Positions 1 through 5,848 of a stretch of 8,385 nt of DNA are shown piece after piece. Below the pieces are notes generated by a model, which saw only the letters and a list, made by a program, of their open reading frames with translations, did not search any database and was not told the DNA's origin. The translations under genes were made by a program, and so were the position numbers. Source of the DNA: Devosia sp. (GTDB lineage: Bacteria; Pseudomonadota; Alphaproteobacteria; Rhizobiales; Devosiaceae). How positions within the stretch are numbered: the first letter of the stretch is position 1; each line of letters starts with the position of its first letter. The DNA lies in contig JAQGKH010000166.1 in NCBI GenBank assembly GCA_028290225.1, forward strand, positions 1-8,385. The letters are read 5' to 3'.

Positions 1-297
1 CCAGGTCACCTGCCAGTCGCGCAACCGGAACATGCGGTCGATCTTGAGGCCCGCCCCCATCAGGGCGATGATCACGACGAACTCGGTCAAGCTCTCGGTG
101 ACATAGGGGTGGCTGATGGGTGAAGTATCGAGCGGCAGGCGAGTGAAGCCTACGATGGCGGCCCCAAGGGCGAGGCACACCACGGGCAGCGACAACGGGA
201 GGCGGCGCAGGGCCAAGGGCAGCCAGGCGACCAGCGCGATCAGCAGCCCCGCACCGGTCATTGCAACAATGTAAGGATCGGGGGCCCAGTCGGTCAT
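1..297 (-). CDS. Cation:proton antiporter, N-terminal part (partial, runs off left edge)
   Basis: Ninety-nine codons are open from an ATG at 297 down to base 1, with no stop, so the gene continues outside the window. The protein starts MTDWAPDPYIVAMTGAG, followed by a hydrophobic segment (about residues 10-30), a second one (about 34-50) and a third around ESLTEFVVIIALMGAGLKID (about 69-88). The TEFVVIIALMGAGLKIDR stretch is typical of the first transmembrane helices of NhaP/CPA1-type sodium or potassium/proton antiporters, which exchange cations for protons across the inner membrane. The ion specificity cannot be told from this fragment, because the core Asp-containing helices lie outside. 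A purine-rich stretch (AGGAACGGGAG) ends 12 bases before the ATG and may serve as ribosome binding site. It is divergent from the KaiC-like gene. Confidence 0.8.
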   Translation of the reverse strand, partial: MTDWAPDPYIVAMTGAGLLIALVAWLPLALRRLPLSLPVVCLALGAAIVGFTRLPLDTSPISHPYVTESLTEFVVIIALMGAGLKIDRMFRLRDWQVTW

Positions 298-587
298 GAT
301 CGGCGCGGGCTCCCGTTCCTGGTTCAGCGGCGCTCGACGAAGCGCAAGGCAGCAACGCGGAAAGCGGGCATAAAGTTTGAACGGGTGGTGAGGGATCGCA
401 CCCGCGATCGCGCGGCTCGCCGGCGCGCAACCCGGCGGCGCAACCTTGCAGGTGGTGTGGGTGTTGTTCGGCTGGTCTTGCGGCGCCGATCTTTGCACGG
501 CACATCGACGGCTCCGCGACGGAAGTGTAGTAAGCACGGCGCAAATGGCTGCGGCCGGCTCTCAAGCTCTCGGTGGAAAACACAACA
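298..587. other. Divergent intergenic region between antiporter and KaiC-like genes
   Basis: This 290-base gap must hold the start signals for both flanking genes. No convincing -35/-10 pair was found for either. It contains a perfect inverted repeat GATCGC-ACCC-GCGATC (394-409), whose right arm belongs to the palindrome GCGATCGC (404-411), and a short imperfect tandem repeat (421-432 CGGCGCGCAACC, 433-445 CGGCGGCGCAACC). The open frames crossing it have no protein-family resemblance. I see no RNA gene. Confidence 0.55.
394..409. repeat. Short perfect inverted repeat, possible operator
   Basis: Six-base arms GATCGC and GCGATC flank the 4-base centre ACCC, in the divergent spacer about 100 bases upstream of the antiporter start and about 180 bases upstream of the KaiC-like start. 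The size and position would suit a dimeric regulator. However, such short repeats occur by chance in GC-rich DNA, and no regulator family is identified. Confidence 0.3.
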
Positions 588-2090
588 ATGGCGGATCCGC
601 GTATTCTGACTGGCACTGCAGGGCTCGATTTCGTCCTGCGGGGTGGGCTGACACCGGGTCGGTTATATCTGCTGGAAGGGGCGCCGGGATCGGGCAAAAC
701 CACGTTGAGCCTGCAGTTCCTGTTCGAGGGCGTGCGGCAAAACGAGAAGTGCCTCTACATCACCTTGTCCGAAACCAGCGAGGAAATCTCGGCCGTGGCG
801 GACTCGCATGGCTGGACGCTGGACCAGATCGAGCTGTTCGAGTTGTCCTCGGCCGCCGAGGTGCTGGGGGGCGGGCGCGAGCAAACGCTGATCCATCCCT
901 GGGAAGTGGAGCTGACGGCCACGGTCGACCTGCTGATCAAGCGGGTGGAGGAAGTGGCGCCGCAGCGCGTGGTGTTCGACAGCCTCTCGGAATTGCGGCT
1001 GCTGTCGCAGGATTCGCTGCGATATCGGCGGCAGGTGCTGGCGCTGAAGCAGTATTTCGCGGGCAAGAACATCACGGTGATCCTCGTTGATGACCTGACC
1101 GGCGAGAACGGGGTGCGCGATGCGCATCTGCACTCGCTGGCGCATGGGGTGATCACGCTGGAGCGCAACACGCTGGAATTCGGCGCCGCACGCCGGCGGA
1201 TCGAAGTGCAGAAAATGCGCGGCATCGACTTCGTCGGCGGCTTTCACGATGTCACCATCGTGCGGGGCGGCATGAAGGTTTATCCGCGCCTGATCGCGTC
1301 CCAGCACCACTCGGCGTTCATCGGCACCCCCGTTGAAAGTGGGGTGCCAGCGCTGGATTCTTTGCTGGGTGGCGGGCCGCTACGGGGCACCTGCACCTTG
1401 TTGATGGGCCCGGCGGGTGCCGGCAAGTCGACGGTGTCGATCCAGTATGCCATGGCCGCCTGCGCGCGCGGCGAAGCGGTCACCATGTATCAGTTCGATG
1501 AACGCATCGGCACGCTGATGGCGCGCGCCAAGAGCATGGGGCTGGATCCTGGCCAGTATATCCGATCGGGATTGCTCAAGGTCGAGCAGGTGGAGCCGGC
1601 CGAAATCACACCGGGTGAGTTTGCCTGGCGGGTGCGCCAGGAAGTGGAGCAGCGCCAGGTCAAGGTGCTGATCATCGACAGCATGAATGGTTACATGGTT
1701 TCCATGCCCGAGGAAAAGCAGCTGTTGCTGCAATTGCACGAATTGCTGGCTTATCTCAGCCAGCAGGGCGTGCTGACGCTGCTGGTCAATCCGCAAACGG
1801 GGCTGATGGGAACCATGAGCACCAGCCAGCTCAACATCTCCTATATCGCTGACGTCGTGCTGCTGTTCCGCTTCTTTGAAGCGGAGGGGCGATTGCGCAA
1901 GGCGATCTCGGTGATCAAGAACCGGGGCGGCTATCATGAGGATTCCATCCGCGAGCTGGCTGTAGACGCGCGCGGGGTGCGCATCGGGGAGCGGTTGACC
2001 GATTTCAAGGGGGTGATGACGGGCACGCCTGAATATATCGGGGAAGCACGCGGGCTGATCGAGAGCCGCACCGATGTCCGGGCGGAGTGA
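588..2090 (+). CDS. KaiC-like double-domain RecA-fold ATPase
   Basis: This 500-residue protein has two tandem KaiC domains, close to the length of cyanobacterial KaiC (about 520). Domain 1 (about 1-235) has Walker A GAPGSGKT at 31-38, LSET with E62 in the catalytic-acid region, and Walker B ending at D131 (RVVFDS). Domain 2 (about 245-485) has Walker A GPAGAGKS at 274-281, FDER with D304/E305, and Walker B VLIIDS with D364. The C-terminal part (LLFRFFEAEGRLRKAISVIK, then NRGGYHEDSIREL) follows the KaiC CII pattern. KaiC proteins are hexameric ATPases that can autophosphorylate; in cyanobacteria they set circadian timing and signal to histidine kinases. Where KaiC has S431-T432, this protein has S418-Y419. 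I chose the ATG at 588 over an in-frame GTG at 573 because residues 1-12 already match the domain start and GGTGGAA lies upstream of the ATG. It overlaps the next gene, an HWE kinase, by 17 bases, so the two are probably one operon. No kaiA or kaiB is seen. A true clock role is not shown. Confidence 0.93.
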   Translation: MADPRILTGTAGLDFVLRGGLTPGRLYLLEGAPGSGKTTLSLQFLFEGVRQNEKCLYITLSETSEEISAVADSHGWTLDQIELFELSSAAEVLGGGREQTLIHPWEVELTATVDLLIKRVEEVAPQRVVFDSLSELRLLSQDSLRYRRQVLALKQYFAGKNITVILVDDLTGENGVRDAHLHSLAHGVITLERNTLEFGAARRRIEVQKMRGIDFVGGFHDVTIVRGGMKVYPRLIASQHHSAFIGTPVESGVPALDSLLGGGPLRGTCTLLMGPAGAGKSTVSIQYAMAACARGEAVTMYQFDERIGTLMARAKSMGLDPGQYIRSGLLKVEQVEPAEITPGEFAWRVRQEVEQRQVKVLIIDSMNGYMVSMPEEKQLLLQLHELLAYLSQQGVLTLLVNPQTGLMGTMSTSQLNISYIADVVLLFRFFEAEGRLRKAISVIKNRGGYHEDSIRELAVDARGVRIGERLTDFKGVMTGTPEYIGEARGLIESRTDVRAE

Positions 2091-3141
2091 CGTTGTTCAC
2101 GTCCTTGCTCCGCTAGGACGTGATGCCCAGAGCGTGTGCTCGATCCTTGCGGCGCGCAAGTTCGAGACCAATGTGGTGGGCTCGCTCAACGAGCTGGCAG
2201 CCGAGCTGGGCACCGATACCGGTGCGGTGGTGTTGACCGAGGACGCGATGGTGGGGCGGGACTGGTCGAGGCTGGTCAAGGCACTGCAGGAGCAGCCAAG
2301 CTGGTCGTCCTACCCGTTTATCTTCATCATCGGGCGCCGCAATGCCGAGTTGTCGCCGCATGCCGCGCATGGGCTGCTGCCGCCCGAGTTGACCAATGTG
2401 ATGATGCTGGAAAAGCCGATGGGCTCAGCAACGTTGCTGAGTGCGGTGGATTGGGCACTGGGTGGCCGGCGCCGGCAATTCCAGACCCGCGACCATTTGC
2501 GTGAGCTCGAGCAAAGCGCTGCCCGGCAGCGGCTGATGACGCGCGAGCTGGCGCACCGGGTCAAGAATACCATCGCGGTGCTGCAATCGATCGTGTCGCA
2601 GACCATGCGCCCGTTCCCCGAGATGGGTGGCGTCAAGGACCGGCTGGTGGAGCGCTTCGCCGCGCTGGCACGGGCTCATGACCTGTTGCTGACCACCGAT
2701 TTTCACAGTGCCATGTTTCACCAGCTGGTGACCGCTTCGGTCAGCGTGCATGACGGCGATGGGACCCATGTAACAATCGACGGGCCCGATTTCGAGATCT
2801 CGCCGCAAGCCGCCCTGTCGTTCGCCCTGGTGTTCCACGAGTTGGCCACCAATGCGGTCAAATATGGCGCGCTGTCCAACGATACGGGCCGGGTGGCGGT
2901 GCATTGGGGCTTCACCCGTGACGACCAGCTGGAGCTGATGTGGCGCGAACATGGGGGGCCGGCCGTGGTGGAACCAGAGGCCAAGGGCTTTGGATCGCGG
3001 CTGATCCGCACGACGCTGGCCGGCTTGGGGCAGGTGAGCGTGGCTTATCCTGCCGACGGGCTGGAGGTGACCTTTGTCGGCCCCAAAGAGGGGCTGACTT
3101 ATTCGGTGGTGCCGGATTTCGAGGCGGTTGAAGCGTTCTAG
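2074..3141 (+). CDS. HWE-family sensor histidine kinase with degenerate receiver-like N-terminus
   Basis: This 355-residue soluble protein has no signal peptide or membrane segment. Residues about 6-130 look like a receiver domain (alternating hydrophobic strands, ending in LEKP with K114), but the acidic pocket and phospho-acceptor Asp are not evident. A short coiled linker (about 135-155) leads to the H box ELAHRVKNTIAVLQ with H161. The ATPase part has the N box FHELATNAVKYGAL (H255, N260), then MWREHGGP with W290 and E292, and GFGSRLI (305-311). The His in the N box and the WxE motif define the HWE kinase family, common in alphaproteobacteria and often tied to light or general-stress signalling. 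The start ATG at 2074 lies within the end of the KaiC-like gene, with GAGAG eight bases upstream, which suggests translational coupling. The likely role is autophosphorylation and transfer to a response regulator encoded elsewhere, under control of the KaiC-like partner; that partnership is inferred from the overlap. Confidence 0.93.
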   Translation: MSGRSDVVHVLAPLGRDAQSVCSILAARKFETNVVGSLNELAAELGTDTGAVVLTEDAMVGRDWSRLVKALQEQPSWSSYPFIFIIGRRNAELSPHAAHGLLPPELTNVMMLEKPMGSATLLSAVDWALGGRRRQFQTRDHLRELEQSAARQRLMTRELAHRVKNTIAVLQSIVSQTMRPFPEMGGVKDRLVERFAALARAHDLLLTTDFHSAMFHQLVTASVSVHDGDGTHVTIDGPDFEISPQAALSFALVFHELATNAVKYGALSNDTGRVAVHWGFTRDDQLELMWREHGGPAVVEPEAKGFGSRLIRTTLAGLGQVSVAYPADGLEVTFVGPKEGLTYSVVPDFEAVEAF

Positions 3142-3169
3142 GCAGGTTTACCTGACTGCCTGAACCTGC
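3142..3169. repeat. Inverted repeat at the convergent gene junction, weak terminator candidate
   Basis: GCAGGTT (3142-3148) and AACCTGC (3163-3169) form a perfect 7-base stem around a 14-base loop. An alternative, smaller stem is CAGGT-TT-ACCTG (3143-3154). It begins just after the kinase stop and extends into the last codons of the convergent phosphatase gene. No T-tract follows on either strand, so a classical intrinsic terminator is not shown. Confidence 0.3.
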
Positions 3170-3942
3170 TTGAGCAGCGCGGCCTGGAGGGTTTCGTTGC
3201 CCGCCACGACCTGGCCATTCCAGACCGAGCCGGTGGCGCCGGCAAAATCGGAAACGAAGCCGCCGGCTTCCCTGACCATTAACTGGCCCGGGGCAACATC
3301 CCATGGGGAAAGCCCGGCTTCCCAGAGCGCATCGAAGCGCCCGGAGGCAAGCCAGGCCATATCAACCGAAATGGAGCCCGAGCGGCGAATGCCGGCAACA
3401 GCGGGGTTGATGGCGGCCAGCTGGCGCAGTTGCAGAGCGTCATTGGCGGTGCCCTGCGTCTTGATGCCGGTAACAACGACCGCTTCTGAAAGGTGACGGC
3501 GCGAGGCCACGCGCAGACGCCGGCGATCATTGAGCCATGAGCCGCCGCCTTTTTCGGCGGTATAGAGTTCATCGAGCACGGGATTATAGATCACCGAGGC
3601 GACGATTTCGTTGGAGCGCTCGAGCGCAATGGCACAGGCAAAGAGCGGGATGGAGTGCAGGAAATTGGTGGTGCCATCGAGCGGATCGACGATCCAGCGA
3701 TGCTGGCCATCGGTGCCGGCGACCTCGCCGCCTTCCTCCATCAGAAAGGCATAGGTCGGGCGGGCCTTGCGCAGTTCGTCAAAGACGATCTGTTCGGCGC
3801 GCAGATCGGCCTTGGACACGAAGTCGGCCGGTCCCTTGCGCGAAACCTGCAGGCTCTCGACTTCGCCGAAATCCTTGGTGAGCGACTTGCCGGCCTTGAT
3901 GGCGGCCGAAACCATGACGTTGAGAAGGGCTGAGCGGGCCAT
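3148..3942 (-). CDS. Inositol monophosphatase family protein
   Basis: The 264 residues match the usual length of this Mg-dependent, Li-sensitive phosphatase family (IMPase/SuhB/CysQ/HisN-like). Motifs in order: EEGGE with E69/E70; WIVDPLDGTTNF at 83-94, supplying D86 and D89 for metal binding; and SPWDVAPGQLMVREAGG, with D215 as the late metal ligand. The family usually has WDxAAG; here A is replaced by P218, a small deviation. Members hydrolyse inositol-1-phosphate or other sugar and nucleotide phosphates, and the substrate cannot be read from sequence. In gammaproteobacteria SuhB also acts in rRNA transcription antitermination, which is not assumed here. The ATG at 3942 is 3 bases after the efp stop codon, so it is probably the distal gene of an efp operon with coupled translation. 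Its stop is 6 bases from that of the convergent kinase gene. Confidence 0.93.
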   Translation of the reverse strand: MARSALLNVMVSAAIKAGKSLTKDFGEVESLQVSRKGPADFVSKADLRAEQIVFDELRKARPTYAFLMEEGGEVAGTDGQHRWIVDPLDGTTNFLHSIPLFACAIALERSNEIVASVIYNPVLDELYTAEKGGGSWLNDRRRLRVASRRHLSEAVVVTGIKTQGTANDALQLRQLAAINPAVAGIRRSGSISVDMAWLASGRFDALWEAGLSPWDVAPGQLMVREAGGFVSDFAGATGSVWNGQVVAGNETLQAALLKQVQAVR

Positions 3943-3945
3943 GGA

Positions 3946-4512
3946 TCAGTCCGCCCGGCGCATATAGGTGGCTTCGGTGGTGTCGACGACGATGCGCTCG
4001 CCCACCCCGATAAAGGGCGGCACCATGACGCGCAGGCCATTGGAAACAATGGCGGGCTTGAACTGGTTGGAGGCGGTCTGGCCTTTCTGCACCGGATCGG
4101 CTTCGGTGACTTCCAGCACGACATTGGCCGGGAAGCGGATGCCCAAAGGGGTATCTTCGTGCATTTCCAGGGTGATCTTCATGCCATCCTGCAGAAACGC
4201 GGCGCGGTCGCCGACAAATTCGCGCGGCAGTTCGACCTGCTCGAAATTGTCCTGATCCATGAAAACGAGATTGTCGCCCTGCTCATAGAGATAGGTGAAG
4301 TCGCGGAATTCGAGTTCAACCTGCTCCACGGTTTCGGCGGAGCGGAAGCGCTCGTTGAGCTTGGTGCCGCCCAGGATGGCCTTGAGCTCCACCTGGGCAT
4401 AGGCGCCGCCCTTGCCGGGCTTGACGTGATCGACCTTGACGGCGACCCAGAGGCGGTCCTGGTGATTGATGACGAAACCGGGGCGGACTTCGTTGCCGTT
4501 GATCTTGGCCAT
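3946..4512 (-). CDS. efp: Translation elongation factor P
   Basis: The protein has 188 residues, the usual EF-P size. EF-P binds between the ribosomal P and E sites and relieves stalling at consecutive prolines. The N-terminal KOW-like domain carries VKPGKGGAY with K34, the lysine that is modified in enterobacteria by EpmA/EpmB. Next come KLNERFRSAETVE, the middle-domain stretch FTYLYEQGDNLVFMDQDNFE, GDRAAFLQDGM, and the C-terminal signature TEADPVQKGQTASNQFKPA followed by VPPFIGVGERIVVDT and a final RRAD. I chose the ATG at 4512 because MAKINGNEVRPG is the standard family N-terminus; an in-frame TTG at 4575 would add 21 unrelated residues. No clear Shine-Dalgarno sequence precedes the ATG (CATCTCCCC). 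GATAAT on the minus strand at 4540-4535 could be a -10 box, but no good -35 is seen. The neighbouring Sel1 protein, rich in proline runs, is an obvious candidate client. Confidence 0.97.
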   Translation of the reverse strand: MAKINGNEVRPGFVINHQDRLWVAVKVDHVKPGKGGAYAQVELKAILGGTKLNERFRSAETVEQVELEFRDFTYLYEQGDNLVFMDQDNFEQVELPREFVGDRAAFLQDGMKITLEMHEDTPLGIRFPANVVLEVTEADPVQKGQTASNQFKPAIVSNGLRVMVPPFIGVGERIVVDTTEATYMRRAD

Positions 4513-4627
4513 GGGGAGATGCTTTCGGTGCGCAATTATCGGCTTGGGCCGAGCGCAGGTGCTGCGGCTGGCCAAAGAACGGGAGGGGTCGGGCTTGGCC
4601 GCTTTTTGCCCCAGAACGGGCCGGGGT
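4513..4627 (-). promoter_or_regulatory. Spacer with candidate efp promoter
   Basis: This 115-base gap lies between the Sel1 stop and the efp start. On the minus strand it holds TCGGC-CCAA-GCCGA (4552-4539), a 5-base stem, overlapping GATAAT (4540-4535), which could be a -10 box placing the transcript start about 15-20 bases before the efp ATG. No matching -35 is seen. No T-tract terminator for the Sel1 gene was found. Confidence 0.25.
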
Positions 4628-5848
4628 TCAAGGGTTTTGCGGGACCGGTTCGTCCGTGGCCGCCGGGGGCGGCGGTTCAGGCGCTGTCGGGGACGGCGTG
4701 CCAGTGGCCGGAGCCGGGTCGGCGGCCGTGGGCGCGTGTTCGGCGTCGGTGGGCGCGGGAAGCGCTGGGGCGGGTGGCGGCGCGGCTACTACGGGAGCGG
4801 CTGGAGCGGTCGCCGGGGGTTCGGAGGGCCAGAACCGCGCCCGTTCTTCAGCCCGCGCCAGGCCGTCGGGGGACAGGGATACGAGAAGGCGATCCAGGGA
4901 GGGATCGCTCAGGCCCTGCCGGCGGGCCAGGGCGCGCCACATGGCGGCGTCTTCCAGGTTGAGCTCGATCCCTTCGCCGACGGCGAGCAGCTTGGCAAAG
5001 CGGTTTTGCGCCACCGGATTGCCCGCTTCGGCAGCGCTGCGATACCAGCGGGCGGCCTGCTCCAGGTTCCGCTCCACACCCTGGCCGAGATAAAGCAGGG
5101 TGGCGTAATCGATCTGGGCGGGCACAAGGCCTTGTTCGGCGGCCAGGGCGATGTAGCGTGCCCCTTCGGCCGGATCGGGCGGGAGGCCGGCGCCTTCGAT
5201 CAGCATGGAGCCGTAATCATATTGGGCTTCGGGCAGTTCGGCATCGGCGGCCTGTTTCATCAAGGTCGCCGCCGTGACGAGGCTGGGCGTGGCGTAGACG
5301 CCTTCGACATGGAGCAGCGCCATGTTGTATTTGGCGGGCGCGTAGCCGCCCTCGGCGGCCTTGGCAAAGAGTTCGGCGGCGCGCTGGCGGTCCTGGGGGA
5401 CGCCGATGCCATCCTGGTAAAGCAGGGCCAGCTGGAATGTCGCCAGGATATCGCCATGGTCCGAGGCGAGGCGATACCAGCCGGCAGCGCGCTCCTCGTT
5501 CTGGGCAACACCGAGGCCCTTGGCGAAGATTTCGGCGATCAGGGTTTGCGCGGCCGCATCGCCTTTTTCGGCGCGGGGCAGGGCGAATTCCAGGGCGGTG
5601 AGGAAATAGCCGCGCTGAAAGGCCCCGAAGGCCTCATCAACGGGCAGGCGCGGGCCGAGGGGCTGAGCGGGATCGGCGCTGGCTGGCGAAGCAGAGGATG
5701 GTTCGGGGGCGGGTGCAGCTGGCGTCGCGGGCAGCTCGGATGCGGGTGCCGCCGCCGGGCGCGGCGTGGGCAGGGGAGGCGTTTCCTGCGCAAGGGCTGC
5801 AAGGGGCAGCAGCGTGGCTGCAAGCAGCAGCAGGGGGCGGCGCATCAT
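4628..5848 (-). CDS. Secreted Sel1-like repeat protein with proline/alanine-rich flanks
   Basis: This 406-residue protein starts with a clear signal peptide: MMRR, then a Leu/Ala core, with likely cleavage after ALA at residue 20, before QE. Residues about 22-68 are a Pro/Ala-rich linker. About six Sel1-type helical repeats fill residues 96-312, recognisable by AAxWYRLAAExG-like ends: AAGWYRLASDHGD near 121-133, AAELFAKAAEGGYAPAK near 157-173, AARWYRSAAEAGNPVAQ near 265-281, each followed by a YxxG/GxGV turn. The tail (about 341-406) is again Pro/Ala-rich, with PPPAP and EPPPP runs. Sel1 repeats are protein-protein interaction scaffolds; this one probably acts in the periplasm or at the envelope. 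Its partner is unknown. The ATG at 5848 overlaps the stop of the thiE-like gene as ATGA, indicating coupled translation. A start at 5845 (second Met) is equally compatible with the signal peptide. Confidence 0.9.
   Translation of the reverse strand: MMRRPLLLLAATLLPLAALAQETPPLPTPRPAAAPASELPATPAAPAPEPSSASPASADPAQPLGPRLPVDEAFGAFQRGYFLTALEFALPRAEKGDAAAQTLIAEIFAKGLGVAQNEERAAGWYRLASDHGDILATFQLALLYQDGIGVPQDRQRAAELFAKAAEGGYAPAKYNMALLHVEGVYATPSLVTAATLMKQAADAELPEAQYDYGSMLIEGAGLPPDPAEGARYIALAAEQGLVPAQIDYATLLYLGQGVERNLEQAARWYRSAAEAGNPVAQNRFAKLLAVGEGIELNLEDAAMWRALARRQGLSDPSLDRLLVSLSPDGLARAEERARFWPSEPPATAPAAPVVAAPPPAPALPAPTDAEHAPTAADPAPATGTPSPTAPEPPPPAATDEPVPQNP

Noticed and set aside
298..319. GGAAC on the minus strand (319-315) as an EcfG-type -35 box for the antiporter
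   Set aside because: The matching -10 position 17 bases on falls on the start codon itself and lacks CGTT.
404..411. GCGATCGC, the HIP1 palindrome common in cyanobacteria, near a KaiC-like gene
   Set aside because: A single copy in GC-rich DNA is no sign of cyanobacterial origin; every neighbouring gene looks alphaproteobacterial.
573..587. GTG start five codons upstream of the KaiC-like ATG
   Set aside because: It adds MENTT with no better ribosome site. GGTGGAA, which overlaps it, fits better as the ribosome site of the ATG at 588.
446..1090. Plus-strand frame of 214 codons starting in the divergent spacer
   Set aside because: It runs out of frame through the KaiC-like gene, which has unmistakable Walker motifs; its own translation has no recognisable pattern.
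4513..4575. N-terminal extension of EF-P from a TTG at 4575
   Set aside because: EF-P proteins begin at MAKINGN/MKINGN; the extra 21 residues are unlike the family and unneeded.
4570..4607. GGCCAA/TTGGCC stem followed by GCTTTTT as a plus-strand terminator
   Set aside because: There is no plus-strand gene upstream for it to serve, the loop is 19 bases, and on the transcribed minus strand the run is A, not T.
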